From NCBI GenBank assembly GCA_020048895.1, contig JAIFLV010000002.1, positions 1 through 53,164 of the forward strand: 53,164 bases of DNA, written 5' to 3'. A program made the position numbers and the translations under genes. The notes under the pieces were generated by a model that was not told the DNA's origin, made no database searches, and worked only from the letters and a program-made list of their open reading frames with translations. Below, piece after piece: positions 27,448 through 37,896 of this stretch (position 1 is its first letter; the number at the start of each line of letters is the position of its first letter). This DNA is from Rhodoferax sp. GTDB taxonomy: Bacteria > Pseudomonadota > Gammaproteobacteria > Burkholderiales > Burkholderiaceae_C.

Positions 27448-28185
27448 ATGTCTGCTCCTTCAGGAGTTCCTTACCATGTGGCAGTTGTCATGGATGGAAA
27501 CGGCCGTTGGGCTACTAAACGCCATCTGCCAAGGATCGCGGGGCATAAGCAAGGGGTTGAGTCGCTGAAACGGTTGGTGCGTGCAAGCGTACAGCGCGGC
27601 GTATCCGTTGTCACGGTGTTTGCCTTTTCCTCGGAGAACTGGAGCCGACCTGCTGACGAAGTATCCGGGTTGATGGATATCCTCGTGTTCGCGCTGGGGC
27701 GTGAAGTATCGCAATTGCACCAGGAGGGGGTTCAACTGCGGTTTATCGGTTCCCGGGAAGCACTTTCGGAAAAGGTCCGATCAGGCTTGCACGGTGCAGA
27801 AGTCCTGACCGCCACCAATACGCGAATCGTGTTGAATGTTTGCTTCAATTACGGCGGGAGATGGGACGTCGCACAGGCTGCAGCCCGCTTGGCGGCGTTG
27901 CAGGAACCCATCACGGAGGCCAGCCTGACGCGCGTTTTGTCCCTGGCGCACTGCCCGGACCCCGACCTGATCATTCGAACCGGCGGGGAAAAACGCCTGA
28001 GCAATTTCTTGCTATGGCAGGCGGCGTATGCCGAGTTGTACTTCAGCGAAGCGCTGTGGCCGGACTTTGATGAGGTGGCGCTTGATGAAGCGCTACAGGA
28101 GTATGCCCATCGGCAGCGTCGCTTTGGCAAAACTCCAGATCAGGTGTCGCCATCACACCAATCTGCAGATGGCGCGGATCATTGA
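27448..28185 (+). CDS. uppS: Undecaprenyl diphosphate synthase (cis-prenyltransferase)
   Basis: The product has 245 residues from ATG 27448; an in-frame TTG 15 bases earlier is less likely. It builds C55 undecaprenyl diphosphate from FPP and IPP for cell-wall and O-antigen carriers. The signature VVMDGNGRWA includes the catalytic Asp, GHKQG follows, FAFSSENWSRP is the substrate loop, and RTGGEKRLSNFLLWQ with AELYF is the C-terminal motif. It ends one base before cdsA. Confidence 0.98.
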   Translation: MSAPSGVPYHVAVVMDGNGRWATKRHLPRIAGHKQGVESLKRLVRASVQRGVSVVTVFAFSSENWSRPADEVSGLMDILVFALGREVSQLHQEGVQLRFIGSREALSEKVRSGLHGAEVLTATNTRIVLNVCFNYGGRWDVAQAAARLAALQEPITEASLTRVLSLAHCPDPDLIIRTGGEKRLSNFLLWQAAYAELYFSEALWPDFDEVALDEALQEYAHRQRRFGKTPDQVSPSHQSADGADH

Positions 28186-28186
28186 G

Positions 28187-29032
28187 ATGCTAAAGCAAAG
28201 AATCATCACCGCATTGGTACTTCTGGCTATTTTGCTGCCGGCTGTTTTTTTTCACAAGGTCGAGGCTTTTGCAGGCGTCGCCTTGGTACTGATATCGGCC
28301 GCCACCTGGGAGTGGGCAAGGCTGAACCAGAGCGCTTCCATACCAGCGGTGTTGTGGGGCGGGGCGTGTGCTGTTGCATGCATTGGCGCGTGGGCCGGAG
28401 GCCTTGTACACGCCAGTGTGCCGTTGCTGTGGATTTCGAGCGGTGGTGGGTGGGTAATTATGTCTGCCTGGCTCTTGCGCTCGGGGGTGGCTAGCTGGAA
28501 TCGTGTTCCCAGGGCGCTGCGGTTGGTCGGTGGGTTGTGTGCCTTGTGGACGGCATGGCTGGCTGTGGTCCAAGCCCGCATCATCGGGATAAATTTTCTG
28601 TTTTCTGTGCTGTTTCTGGTGTGGGCGGCTGATGTATTTGCTTACTTTGCAGGGCGGGCATTTGGGGGTCGGCTATTTGCCAACAAACTCGCCCCGTCAA
28701 TCAGTCCGGGCAAGACGTGGGAAGGGGTGATAGGGGGAGCGGTTGGAGTCATTGTTGTTGCTTTGGTCTGGCGCAACGCTGACGTCACTTTTTCGATGCA
28801 CGATGTGAGTCTTTATAGTCGCCTTGCGCAAGTGGGTACCGTGTTCATGCTGTTGGCCTTGTTGTTCCTGACCATGATGAGTGTGGTTGGCGACTTGGCC
28901 GAGTCGTTGTTCAAGCGCAGCGCGGGTGTGAAAGACAGCAGTGGGCTGCTTCCGGGGCATGGCGGCGTGCTCGATCGTGTGGACGCGCTGCTGCCGGTGC
29001 TTCCACTTGCCATGATGCTCGGTTCACTATGA
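28187..29032 (+). CDS. cdsA: Phosphatidate cytidylyltransferase
   Basis: The product has 281 residues from ATG 28187 (MLKQRIITALVLLAI), one base after the uppS stop. It makes CDP-diacylglycerol from phosphatidate and CTP. It has several membrane segments, beginning at residue 5, and the family signature APSISPGKTWEGVIGG, then a C-terminal motif with VGDLAESLFKRSAGVKDSS and PGHGGVLDRVD. The next gene starts inside its stop (ATGA overlap). Confidence 0.97.
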   Translation: MLKQRIITALVLLAILLPAVFFHKVEAFAGVALVLISAATWEWARLNQSASIPAVLWGGACAVACIGAWAGGLVHASVPLLWISSGGGWVIMSAWLLRSGVASWNRVPRALRLVGGLCALWTAWLAVVQARIIGINFLFSVLFLVWAADVFAYFAGRAFGGRLFANKLAPSISPGKTWEGVIGGAVGVIVVALVWRNADVTFSMHDVSLYSRLAQVGTVFMLLALLFLTMMSVVGDLAESLFKRSAGVKDSSGLLPGHGGVLDRVDALLPVLPLAMMLGSL

Positions 29033-30228
29033 CGCAGATCCAGGCGCAAATCACTGTTTTGGGCTCCACCGGCTCCATCGGCGTCAGCACGCTCGATGTC
29101 ATCGCGCGGCATCCGGGGCGATTTGGTGTCTTCGCATTGACCGCTTCCGTCAACGTTGAACTGATGGCATCGCAGTGCGCCACGTTCAGACCTGTTTTTG
29201 CCGTCATGGCCAGCGAACCGCACGGGCGACGTTTGGCAGAAGTCCTGCGGGCGCTGGCGTTGCCAACGCGTGTGCTTTGGGGGGCAGATGCACTGGTGGA
29301 AGTGGCTTCGCATGAGCAAGCCGATGTTGTCATGGCAGCCATTGTGGGTGCCGCCGGGCTGGCTCCCTGCATGGCGGCGGCCCGCACCGGCAAGCGCTTG
29401 CTGCTGGCCAACAAGGAAGCACTGGTTGTGGGTGGGCAGCTGTTCATGGATGCCGTGCGAGAAGGTGGTGCGACCTTGCTGCCCATTGATAGTGAGCACT
29501 CGGCCATTTTCCAGTCACTACCTGAAAATCCTGGCGATTGGGTCGATCGCATTGACAAAATCATCCTGACCGCATCTGGCGGACCATTTCGCTCGCGTGA
29601 GCCATCGACCTTGTGCGAGGTGACACCAGCGCAGGCCTGTGCCCACCCCAACTGGGTGATGGGCCGAAAAATTTCTGTCGACTCCGCCACAATGATGAAT
29701 AAGGCGCTCGAGGTGATCGAGGCACGTTATTTGTTTGGTGTGACGGCGCGGCAGATCGAGGTTGTAATCCATCCGCAGAGCGTGATTCACTCCATGGTTC
29801 AGTTCGTTGACAACTCGGTGGTCGCTCAATTGGGAACTCCAGACATGCGAGGTCCCATAGCGTACGGACTGTCCTGGCCCCAACGGGTGCGTTCGGGCGC
29901 TGCGGCGATCGACTTTTCGACCCTTGGTGGACTTACCTTCGAACCCATGAGTACACGCGACCATCAGGTCCGCTTCCCGGGCTTGGCGCTGGCCTGGCAA
30001 GTGCTCGATGCGCCCACAGGCACTACCGCTGTGCTCAATGCCGCCAACGAAGTCGCGGTGGCGGCGTTTCTTGATGAAAAAATTCGCTTTGATGAGATCC
30101 ATCGCGTCAATTGCGAAACCCTGGAGGCTGTCCAGGTTGCTTGCCCGCGGTCGTTGCACGAACTTCTGGAACTCGACGCGCAGTCTCGCAGGGTGGCACA
30201 GGATCTGGTGGCAACTCTTGGTCGATAG
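29029..30228 (+). CDS. dxr: 1-deoxy-D-xylulose 5-phosphate reductoisomerase
   Basis: The product has 399 residues and catalyses the NADPH-dependent second step of the MEP isoprenoid pathway. It has the cofactor motif GSTGSIG near residue 11, NKEALV, PIDSEHSAIFQ, the metal-binding region around TASGGPFR and the active-site stretch VDSATMMNKALEVIEA. Four-base overlap with cdsA. It feeds isoprenoid precursors to UppS encoded two genes upstream. Confidence 0.99.
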   Translation: MTQIQAQITVLGSTGSIGVSTLDVIARHPGRFGVFALTASVNVELMASQCATFRPVFAVMASEPHGRRLAEVLRALALPTRVLWGADALVEVASHEQADVVMAAIVGAAGLAPCMAAARTGKRLLLANKEALVVGGQLFMDAVREGGATLLPIDSEHSAIFQSLPENPGDWVDRIDKIILTASGGPFRSREPSTLCEVTPAQACAHPNWVMGRKISVDSATMMNKALEVIEARYLFGVTARQIEVVIHPQSVIHSMVQFVDNSVVAQLGTPDMRGPIAYGLSWPQRVRSGAAAIDFSTLGGLTFEPMSTRDHQVRFPGLALAWQVLDAPTGTTAVLNAANEVAVAAFLDEKIRFDEIHRVNCETLEAVQVACPRSLHELLELDAQSRRVAQDLVATLGR

Positions 30229-30243
30229 ATTGAAGTTTCCACG

Positions 30244-31608
30244 ATGGTGACGGCGCTTGCATTTCTGGTCGCAATTGGACTGCTTGTTGTTGTCCATGAG
30301 TGGGGCCACTTTGCTATGGCGCGTGCCTTTGGTGTACGGGTGCTGAGGTTTTCGGTTGGGTTTGGCCCCAAGTTGTGGGGTTGGACCTCGCCGCGGTCGG
30401 GTACCGAGTTCGTTATTTCTGCGCTGCCATTGGGTGGTTTTGTCAAGATGCTGGATGAGGCTGAAGGACAAGTCGCAGCCGAATTGCGGCACATGGCATT
30501 CAATACCCAGCCTCTGATGCGCCGGGCGTTGATCGTGCTGGCAGGGCCGTTGGCCAACTTGATTTTGGCAGTGCTTCTGTATGCAGGGGTGAACTGGACC
30601 GGTGTTGCGCAGCCGGAAGCTCTGATTGCGCGGCCTGCTGCAGGGTCCATACTCGCCGCAGCCGGTTTTTCTGGGGGCGAACGTATCCTGCGGGTTAGTG
30701 TGGAGGGGGATGCGCCACAGACCATTGAATCTTTTGACGCGTTTCGCTGGAACCTGATACGCGCCGCACTGGAGCGCCAGGATTTGCGCGTGGACTACAC
30801 CGAGCGTTCTGGAAGTATTGAGCGGACGACCCGATTGGCGCTCAGTGAGCTCGGCCAGGATGGTGTTGATGACACTGCACTGCTCAAGCGCATCGGGCTC
30901 ACAGCGCCCCTGTCGGTGGCCCAATTGGGTGAGTTGGTGGCCGGAGGTGCCGCGCAGGTAGCGGGTTTGAAGCAGGGCGACCGCGTGCTGGAAGTGGACC
31001 GGACGGCGATTATCGATGCGGCACAGTTGCGGGAACTGATTCGAGCATTTTCCCCTGCAGGCGCGGCGCGCGGCCAACAGTGGACGGTACTGCGTGCAGG
31101 TGTTTTACATAGCTTTACCGTAGTCCCGCAGTCGGTCATGGAGAACGGTGCCACCATTGGCCGCGTAGGGGCGTACATTGGGGCCGCGCCGACCACCGTG
31201 ATGGTTCAATACGATTTGTGGGAGGGGCTCGAGCGCGCTGTTGTCCGCACCTGGGAGGTGTCGCTGCTCACGGTGCGCATGATCGGGCGCATGCTGGTCG
31301 GCGAAGCTTCGCTCAAGAATTTGAGTGGACCGATCTCCATTGCGGATTACGCCGGAAAGTCGGCGGCTATGGGGATAACTTCCTACCTTGTTTTTCTCGC
31401 GCTGATCAGTATCAGTTTGGGGGTGTTGAACTTGTTGCCGTTGCCGGTCTTGGACGGGGGACACCTGTTGTATTATCTTTGGGAAGCGGTCAGCGGAAAG
31501 CCGGTGTCGGAATTCTGGATGGATGCAACGCAGCGGCTTGGAATAGCCACGTTGCTCGTGATGATGTCGGTAGCAGTCTTCAACGATGTCGCGCGTTTGG
31601 TTGGTTAA
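30244..31608 (+). CDS. rseP: RseP site-2 metalloprotease
   Basis: The product has 454 residues. It cleaves membrane-spanning anti-sigma factors and signal peptide remnants within the inner membrane. The zinc motif HEWGH is at residues 18-22 in the first membrane segment. A PDZ domain (GGAAQVAGLKQGDRVLEVD) lies in the periplasmic middle, and the C-terminal NLLPLPVLDGG carries the third zinc ligand. It lies 15 bases after dxr and just before bamA. Confidence 0.98.
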   Translation: MVTALAFLVAIGLLVVVHEWGHFAMARAFGVRVLRFSVGFGPKLWGWTSPRSGTEFVISALPLGGFVKMLDEAEGQVAAELRHMAFNTQPLMRRALIVLAGPLANLILAVLLYAGVNWTGVAQPEALIARPAAGSILAAAGFSGGERILRVSVEGDAPQTIESFDAFRWNLIRAALERQDLRVDYTERSGSIERTTRLALSELGQDGVDDTALLKRIGLTAPLSVAQLGELVAGGAAQVAGLKQGDRVLEVDRTAIIDAAQLRELIRAFSPAGAARGQQWTVLRAGVLHSFTVVPQSVMENGATIGRVGAYIGAAPTTVMVQYDLWEGLERAVVRTWEVSLLTVRMIGRMLVGEASLKNLSGPISIADYAGKSAAMGITSYLVFLALISISLGVLNLLPLPVLDGGHLLYYLWEAVSGKPVSEFWMDATQRLGIATLLVMMSVAVFNDVARLVG

Positions 31609-31653
31609 CGGTCCGGATGCGTCTTAACGCCGGTGAAACTTGAATTGGTAAAC

Positions 31654-33963
31654 ATGCATTTCAATCGAAAATTTATACGCCCATGGGTGCTCTATGGTGC
31701 TTTGTCGGTCTACGCCAATGTGGTGTGGGCGATCGACCCATTTCCAGTGAAGGATATTCGGGTGGAGGGCCTCCAGCGGGTCGAGGCCGGGACAGTGTTT
31801 GCATCTCTGCCGGTGCGCGTAGGTGACGTATACAGCGACGATAAGGCGGCGGCATCGATCCGCGCACTGTTTGCGCTTGGCCTCTTCAAGGATGTGCGTA
31901 TCGAAGTCAATTCGGGGGTTTTGGTGGTGGTCGTTGAAGAGCGCCCTACCATTGCCGATGTGGATTTCACCGGCGCAAAAGAATACGACAAGGACGTGCT
32001 AAAAAAGGCGCTGCGGGACATCGGCTTGGCAGATGGCCGTGCGTTTGACAAGGCTTTGGTGGATCGGGCCGAACAGGAGTTGAAGCGCCAGTACATCAAC
32101 CGAAGCATGTATGCAACCGAGGTGGTAACAACGGTGACGCCGATTGAGCGCAATCGCGTCAATTTGTCTTTTGCGGTTGTTGAAGGTGACATCGCCAAGA
32201 TCAACGACATTCGGATCGTTGGTAGCAAAGTTTTTTCTGAGTCGACCCTGCTCGGACTTTTTGACCAGGATACGGGCGGTTGGCTTAGTTGGTACACCAA
32301 GTCCAACCGGTATGCGCGCGCCAAGCTCAATGCGGATATCGAATCGTTACGTTCGTATTACCTTACCCGTGGATACCTCGAGTTCAAGGTGAATTCGACC
32401 CAGGTGGCGATGTCGCCCAACAAGCAGGAGATCGGAGTCACCATCAATGTGACTGAAGGTGAGCGATTCGTGGTCTCGAAAATCAAGTTGGCGGGAAATT
32501 TCCTTGGCAAAGAGGACGAATTTCGCTCGCTGATTGCGATCCGCCCGGGTGAGCCTTACAACGCCGACAAAGTGGCGCAGACCACCAAGGCCTTCACCGA
32601 CTATTTTGGTAATTTCGGATTTGCTTTTGCCAGAGCGGAAGCGCGCCCCGAGATTGACCGCGAAACCAATCAGGTCGAACTCACTTTGCAAGTGGACCCA
32701 CAGCGGCGTGCCTACGTTCGCCACATCAACGTGGCAGGCAATGACCGCACCCGCGACGAAGTCATTCGCCGGGAGTTTCGCCAGTTTGAAGCAGCCTGGT
32801 ACGACGGTGAGAAGATCCGCCAGTCGCGCAATCGTGTGGACCGGCTGGACTATTTCAAGGAAGTAATTATCGACACCCAGGAGGTTGCTGGTTCGCCCGA
32901 TCAGGTGGACGTGACGATCACAGTGGTCGAAAAACCGACGGGAACACTGAGCCTGGGCGCCGGCATTTCCAGTGCCGACGGTGTTGGAATTTCTTTCGGT
33001 TTCAAACAGGACAATGCGTTTGGCTCCGGCAATTCACTGGGCGTCGAGCTCAACACCAGCAAGGTCAATCGCACACTGGTCTTTAACACCACCAATCCAT
33101 ACTTTACCGAGGATGGGGTGTCGCGGACGATTGACCTGTACCAGCGCAATTCGAAGCCTTACGCCGATATCGACAGCTACGCGATTGAAACCACTGGGGC
33201 AAGCGTGCGCTTCGGTGTGCCGTTCACGGAGTCAGATCGCGTGTTTTTTGGCGCGGGCATAGACCGTACCGCCATAGTTCCCGGCAACTTGCTGCCCACC
33301 GTGTACATGGACTTTGCAAACCAGTTTGGACTGGTGAGCAATGCCATACCTTTGACGGTCGGTTGGGCGCGCGACACGCGTGATAGTGCGGTGGTTCCGA
33401 GCACCGGTCGTGTCATGCGCGTGTCTGGGGAGTGGAGTGTCGCCGGTGAACTTCGTTACGCACGTGGAACGGCCCAGTTTCAGCAGTTTTACCCCGTCAC
33501 CAAGAAGATTACAGCCGCGTTCAACAGCGAAGTTTCTGTCGGTTCCGGGACAGACGGGCAACCCTATCCGATTTTCAAGAACTTCTATTCCGGCGGCTTG
33601 GGTTCGGTTCGCGGTTTCGAGCAGGGTAGCCTGACCACGGGTGCGCAACGCAATGCCTTGCTCACAACTTCAGCGGTGGCAACGGGAGGAACCAAGAAGA
33701 TCACGTTCAACGCCGAACTGCTGTCTCCATTGCCGGGCGGAGGCAGTGACCGAACCTTGCGGGTGTACGGCTTCGCGGACGCGGGCGGTATTTTCGGACA
33801 GGATGAAGCCATTCAGTTGGGCGACCTGCGGACCTCTGTTGGAGTGGGCATCAGCTGGATTTCACCTGTCGGGCCACTGCGACTGGCGTTTGCCAAACCG
33901 ATCAACAAGTTCGATAGCGATAAAATTCAGGCCATGCAATTTCAGATTGGAACCTCTTTCTAA
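31654..33963 (+). CDS. bamA: Outer membrane protein assembly factor BamA
   Basis: The product has about 769 residues from ATG 31654; a GTG seven codons earlier is also open. It has a signal peptide (to about A-x-A before IDPFPVKDIRVEGLQRVE). Five POTRA domains occupy about residues 24-420 and a 16-stranded outer membrane barrel the rest. The barrel shows the conserved VRGFEQG (VRGF/Y motif) and ends in the typical C-terminal Phe (FQIGTSF). It is the core of the BAM complex that inserts outer membrane proteins. The skp start overlaps its stop codon (TAATG). Confidence 0.98.
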   Translation: MHFNRKFIRPWVLYGALSVYANVVWAIDPFPVKDIRVEGLQRVEAGTVFASLPVRVGDVYSDDKAAASIRALFALGLFKDVRIEVNSGVLVVVVEERPTIADVDFTGAKEYDKDVLKKALRDIGLADGRAFDKALVDRAEQELKRQYINRSMYATEVVTTVTPIERNRVNLSFAVVEGDIAKINDIRIVGSKVFSESTLLGLFDQDTGGWLSWYTKSNRYARAKLNADIESLRSYYLTRGYLEFKVNSTQVAMSPNKQEIGVTINVTEGERFVVSKIKLAGNFLGKEDEFRSLIAIRPGEPYNADKVAQTTKAFTDYFGNFGFAFARAEARPEIDRETNQVELTLQVDPQRRAYVRHINVAGNDRTRDEVIRREFRQFEAAWYDGEKIRQSRNRVDRLDYFKEVIIDTQEVAGSPDQVDVTITVVEKPTGTLSLGAGISSADGVGISFGFKQDNAFGSGNSLGVELNTSKVNRTLVFNTTNPYFTEDGVSRTIDLYQRNSKPYADIDSYAIETTGASVRFGVPFTESDRVFFGAGIDRTAIVPGNLLPTVYMDFANQFGLVSNAIPLTVGWARDTRDSAVVPSTGRVMRVSGEWSVAGELRYARGTAQFQQFYPVTKKITAAFNSEVSVGSGTDGQPYPIFKNFYSGGLGSVRGFEQGSLTTGAQRNALLTTSAVATGGTKKITFNAELLSPLPGGGSDRTLRVYGFADAGGIFGQDEAIQLGDLRTSVGVGISWISPVGPLRLAFAKPINKFDSDKIQAMQFQIGTSF

Positions 33964-34475
33964 TGAAGACACTTAAATTTCGCTGCTTGATGGGCTTGGC
34001 TGTTGCTGCATTGTCTGTCAGTGCGGTCGCGCAGGACTTTACCCGTGTGGGATACATCAATACCCAACGCATTACGACGGAGTCTGGGCCTGCGAAGGCG
34101 GCACAGGTGAAGCTCGAGTCTGAATTTTCCAAGCGCCAAAAGGAGTTGGGTGATTTGCAGCCCACACTCAAGGCGATGGGCGAAAAGCTGGAGCGCGACA
34201 GTCCCACGTTGACGGAAAGCCAGCGCGTCAACCGTCAAAAGGAAATTGCAGACCAGAACCGCGAGTTTCAGCGCAAGCGTCGGGAATTTGAGGAAGACCT
34301 CAACGCACGTCGCAATGAAGAATTGCAGCAGGTGCTGGACAAAGCCAACAAGGCGGTCAAACAGGTCGCGGAAGTTGAAAAGTACGACCTGATTCTGCAG
34401 GAAGTGGTGTACAGCAACACCAAGCATGACATTACCGACAAGGTTTTGAAGATTCTCAATTCCAGTGCGAAATAG
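33963..34475 (+). CDS. skp: Periplasmic chaperone Skp/OmpH
   Basis: The product has 170 residues. A signal peptide ending near VSAVAQ is followed by a short beta-strand region (RVGYINTQRI) and long charged helices (about 45-140) rich in Glu, Lys, Arg and Gln that form the tentacles of the trimer. It carries unfolded outer membrane proteins to BamA. The start overlaps the bamA stop. Confidence 0.96.
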   Translation: MKTLKFRCLMGLAVAALSVSAVAQDFTRVGYINTQRITTESGPAKAAQVKLESEFSKRQKELGDLQPTLKAMGEKLERDSPTLTESQRVNRQKEIADQNREFQRKRREFEEDLNARRNEELQQVLDKANKAVKQVAEVEKYDLILQEVVYSNTKHDITDKVLKILNSSAK

Positions 34476-34503
34476 GCGTTCGCCCGTTGGCGAGGGTTGA
34501 TGC

Positions 34504-35478
34504 ATGCGCTTGGAACTGGGGACCATCGTCAGCGCGTTGGGTGGCGAGTTGCAAGGCGATGCCTCGGTGGTTGTATCCGGTCTGGCACCACTGGAGGTGG
34601 CGACTCCATCCGACATCAGTTTCCTGAGTAACCCCAAGTACCAGCAGCAATTGCTGGGATCCCGTGCCGCTTGCGTCATCGTGGGTGTGCAAGCAAAAGA
34701 TGCGGCAATGACGCGTGGTGCATGTATCGTCACGGCTGAACCCTATCTGTACTTTGCCCGGCTCACCCAGTGGTGGAAAAAACAGGCACATCCACAAGAA
34801 CCTGCGCGTGTGCACCCGAGTGCTGTGGTGGACCCGCAGGCAGTCGTTCATCCCACTGCGAGTGTCGGCGCCTTGTGTGTGGTCGAGCGCGGCGCACACA
34901 TCGGTGCGCACACAGTATTGAAGTCGCGTGTAACGGTTGGTGAAGACTGTCATATCGGCGAGCGGTGTCTGCTGCATCCGGGCGTGGTGATTGGTGCCGA
35001 TGGTTTCGGATTTGCGCCCAATGGGGATACCTGGGAAAAGATTGAGCAACTCGGCGCGGTGCTGGTAGGTAATGATGTTGAGATTGGAGCCAACACTTGC
35101 ATCGATCGGGGCGCGCTACAGAATACCGTGATCGAAGATGGCGTCAAGCTCGATAATCTGATTCAAATCGGTCACAACGTGCATGTGGGTCGCAACACCG
35201 CCATGGCGGGTTGTGTTGGCGTGGCGGGGAGCGCCACCATCGGTGCCAACTGCACTGTAGGCGGTGGCGCCATCATTTTGGGGCACCTCACGCTGGCGCC
35301 CTTCGTCAATATTTCTGCAGCTACGGTGGTCGGCAAGTCGATACTCAAGCCTGGCCATTACACCGGTATTTTTCCGGTTGATGACAACGCCTCCTGGGAA
35401 CGCAACGCGGCCACACTCAAGCAACTTCACTCCTTGCGTGACCGAATCAAAACATTAGAAAAAGAGATCAAACCATGA
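34504..35478 (+). CDS. lpxD: UDP-3-O-(3-hydroxyacyl)glucosamine N-acyltransferase
   Basis: The product has 324 residues and adds the second acyl chain in lipid A synthesis. An N-terminal uridine-binding domain ([15 protein letters not shown]) is followed by left-handed beta-helix hexapeptide repeats and the catalytic His region [16 protein letters not shown]. The C-terminal helix follows [10 protein letters not shown]. The fabZ start overlaps its stop. Confidence 0.98.
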   Translation: MRLELGTIVSALGGELQGDASVVVSGLAPLEVATPSDISFLSNPKYQQQLLGSRAACVIVGVQAKDAAMTRGACIVTAEPYLYFARLTQWWKKQAHPQEPARVHPSAVVDPQAVVHPTASVGALCVVERGAHIGAHTVLKSRVTVGEDCHIGERCLLHPGVVIGADGFGFAPNGDTWEKIEQLGAVLVGNDVEIGANTCIDRGALQNTVIEDGVKLDNLIQIGHNVHVGRNTAMAGCVGVAGSATIGANCTVGGGAIILGHLTLAPFVNISAATVVGKSILKPGHYTGIFPVDDNASWERNAATLKQLHSLRDRIKTLEKEIKP

Positions 35479-35915
35479 TGGATGTCCACGAGATTCTCAA
35501 AAAGTTGCCCCATCGCTATCCGTTTCTTCTGGTGGATCGTGTGTTGTCAATGGAGAAAGGAAAATCGATTCAGGCGCTGAAGAACGTTACGATGAACGAG
35601 CCTTTTTTTACCGGCCACTTCCCGCACCGCCCGGTGATGCCAGGCGTGCTGATGCTGGAAGCGCTTGCACAAGCGGCGGCGCTGCTGTCGTTTGATGCGA
35701 TGGGTGTAACGCCGGATGATAAGACGGTGTACTACTTCGCTGGCATTGATGCAGCGCGTTTCAAGCGCCCGGTGGAGCCTGGCGACCAATTGATCATGGA
35801 CGTGGAACTGCTGCGTGCCAAGTCCGGCATCTTCAAGTTCAAGGGCGTGGTCAGGGTAGATGGCAACATTGCATGCGAAGCCGAATTGATGTGCACCATG
35901 CGCAACGTTGCCTGA
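35475..35915 (+). CDS. fabZ: 3-hydroxyacyl-ACP dehydratase FabZ
   Basis: The product has 146 residues (two ATGs in tandem; either could serve). It dehydrates 3-hydroxyacyl-ACP in fatty acid synthesis and competes with LpxA/LpxD for that substrate. The hot-dog fold has the catalytic His in [19 protein letters not shown], with the catalytic Glu in the same segment. FFTGHFP is the family hallmark. Confidence 0.98.
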   Translation: MMDVHEILKKLPHRYPFLLVDRVLSMEKGKSIQALKNVTMNEPFFTGHFPHRPVMPGVLMLEALAQAAALLSFDAMGVTPDDKTVYYFAGIDAARFKRPVEPGDQLIMDVELLRAKSGIFKFKGVVRVDGNIACEAELMCTMRNVA

Positions 35916-35934
35916 GGTTCAGGGGATTCACGTC

Positions 35935-36723
35935 GTGAGCACTATCCATCCCACTGCACTGGTAGACCCATCGGCCGAGTTGGACGCATCGGTCACGGTA
36001 GGCCCTTACTCGGTGATCGGCCCGTACGTTCGTGTTGGTGGCGGAACGACTATTGGGCCACATTGTGTGATCGAAGGGCATACGTCTATCGGTCGCGACA
36101 ATCGTATTTTTCAGTTCAATTCTCTGGGCGCCATTCCCCAGGACAAAAAATACAACGGCGAACCTTGCGAGTTGATCATCGGTGATCGCAATACCATCCG
36201 TGAGTTTTGCACCTTCAACATTGGCTCGCCCGGCGACGCCGGAGTGACGCGGGTTGGCAGTGACAACTGGATCATGGCCTATGTGCATATCGCACACGAT
36301 TGCCAGGTCGGCGACAACACCATTTTTGCCAACGGTGCCACGCTGGGCGGGCACGTGCATGTCGGTGATTGGGTATTTCTGGGTGGGCTTTCGGGCGTGC
36401 ACCAGTTTGTGCGTATCGGGGCCCATGCCATGACCGGGTTTCAGACCCGTCTGGCGCAGGACCTGCCGCCCTATGTCACAGTCGCTGGCAACCCGGCTGC
36501 GGCGTCGGGCATCAACCAGGAAGGCTTGCGCCGTCGTGGCTTTACACCTGAGCGCATTGCCGTGATCAAGCAGATGCACAAAATGCTGTACCGCCAGGGA
36601 CTGACGCTGGCCGCTGCGCAGGTCGAGATGGCGCAGTTGCTGGGCGAGCAGACCGACAGCAATGCCGATGTCCAGATGATGCTGGATTTTCTGGCGCAAT
36701 CGGATCGCGGCATCGTACGCTGA
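35935..36723 (+). CDS. lpxA: UDP-N-acetylglucosamine O-acyltransferase
   Basis: The product has 262 residues from GTG 35935, chosen because AGGGGA lies nine bases upstream and this gives the usual LpxA length; a TTG inside fabZ would add nine residues. It performs the first acylation step of lipid A. Hexapeptide-repeat beta helix ([14 protein letters not shown] onward) with the catalytic His in [19 protein letters not shown]. The C-terminal helical domain follows [15 protein letters not shown]. Confidence 0.97.
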   Translation: MSTIHPTALVDPSAELDASVTVGPYSVIGPYVRVGGGTTIGPHCVIEGHTSIGRDNRIFQFNSLGAIPQDKKYNGEPCELIIGDRNTIREFCTFNIGSPGDAGVTRVGSDNWIMAYVHIAHDCQVGDNTIFANGATLGGHVHVGDWVFLGGLSGVHQFVRIGAHAMTGFQTRLAQDLPPYVTVAGNPAAASGINQEGLRRRGFTPERIAVIKQMHKMLYRQGLTLAAAQVEMAQLLGEQTDSNADVQMMLDFLAQSDRGIVR

Positions 36724-36735
36724 TCTACCCAAGCG

Positions 36736-37896
36736 ATGCCTAGCAAACATCCTCACCTCGCCATGGTGGCAGGCGAGGCCTCCGGTGACTTGCTGGCCGG
36801 GCTTCTCCTGGGTGGCTTGCGTTCGCGCTGGAGTGCGCTGACGGCTGTCGGCATTGGTGGTCCGCAGATGGCCCAGCACGGGTTCGAGGCATGGTGGCCG
36901 CACCACAAACTCTCGGTGCATGGATTCAGCTGGGAACTGCTGCGCCGCTATCGCGAGATTCTGGGCATTCGCAACCAGTTGCGCGACAGACTTCTGGCAC
37001 AGCGTCCGGATCTGTTTATTGGCGTCGATGCGCCTGATTTCAATCTTGGTCTGGAGGCGTCGCTCAAGGCGCAGGGAATCAAGACCGTTCACTTTGTTTC
37101 GCCGTCGGTGTGGGCCTGGCGCGCTGAGCGCATGGAGAAAATTCGCAACAGCACCGACCACGTGCTGTGCATCTTCCCGTTTGAGCCCGCCCTGTTGCAG
37201 AAGAATGGCATTTCGGCCAGCTTTGTCGGCCACCCCCTGGCCAGCGTAATCCCACTGGATCCAGACCGTGCGGCCGCTCGGCGCGCTCTGGTGCTGGACG
37301 ATGCGGATGACGTGGTCGCCTTGCTGCCGGGCAGCAGAAGCTCCGAAATATCGCATCTGGCATTGAGGTTCTTTCGGGCTGCAGCGCTTATCCGACAAGC
37401 GCGACCAGCTACAAAATTCATAGTGCCCGCGGTTCCTGGCCTGAAGGCGTTGATCGACCGTCTGGCAGTGGAAAGTGGCACAGCGCCATATTTGACTATT
37501 CTGGCGGGTCAGTCACACCTGGTACTTGCCGCGTGTGATGTCACCCTGATTGCCAGTGGTACTGCCACACTGGAGGCGGCATTGTTCAAGCGCCCGATGG
37601 TGATTGCGTACCACATGGGATGGCTGTCGTGGCAACTGATGCGGCGAAAGCAATTGCAGCCTTGGGTGGGCCTGCCTAACATCCTGTGCGAAGCATTTGT
37701 GGTGCCTGAGCTATTGCAGGACCAGGCTACGCCGGAGGCCTTGGCACAGGGAGTTCTGGCGTGGCTGGACGCCAAACACCAGGCCCCTGCGAAAATTGAG
37801 CAACTACAACACCGTTTCAGAGCGTTGCACCAAGAGTTGCAGCGCGATACCGCTACCCTAGCCACCGATGCGATCCAAAAAGTCCTCCAGCGCTGA
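36736..37896 (+). CDS. lpxB: Lipid-A-disaccharide synthase
   Basis: The product has 386 residues and condenses UDP-2,3-diacyl-GlcN with lipid X. Motifs are [15 protein letters not shown] at the start, [25 protein letters not shown] and [13 protein letters not shown]. Residues [19 protein letters not shown] are encoded by an interspersed repeat (37376-37423) yet line up with the usual LpxB sequence. The last 29 bases overlap rnhB. Confidence 0.98.
   Translation: MPSKHPHLAMVAGEASGDLLAGLLLGGLRSRWSALTAVGIGGPQMAQHGFEAWWPHHKLSVHGFSWELLRRYREILGIRNQLRDRLLAQRPDLFIGVDAPDFNLGLEASLKAQGIKTVHFVSPSVWAWRAERMEKIRNSTDHVLCIFPFEPALLQKNGISASFVGHPLASVIPLDPDRAAARRALVLDDADDVVALLPGSRSSEISHLALRFFRAAALIRQARPATKFIVPAVPGLKALIDRLAVESGTAPYLTILAGQSHLVLAACDVTLIASGTATLEAALFKRPMVIAYHMGWLSWQLMRRKQLQPWVGLPNILCEAFVVPELLQDQATPEALAQGVLAWLDAKHQAPAKIEQLQHRFRALHQELQRDTATLATDAIQKVLQR
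37376..37423. repeat. Interspersed ~48-bp repeat, copy 5 (in lpxB)
   Basis: The plus strand reads CGGGCTGCAGCGCTTAT, CCGACAAGCGC, GACCAGCTAC and CATAGTGC. The centre GCGCTT-atccgac-AAGCGC... contains the paired arms GCGCTT and AAGCGC. This is a variant in which the GCGCCCG arm of other copies is replaced by GCGCTTA. Confidence 0.5.
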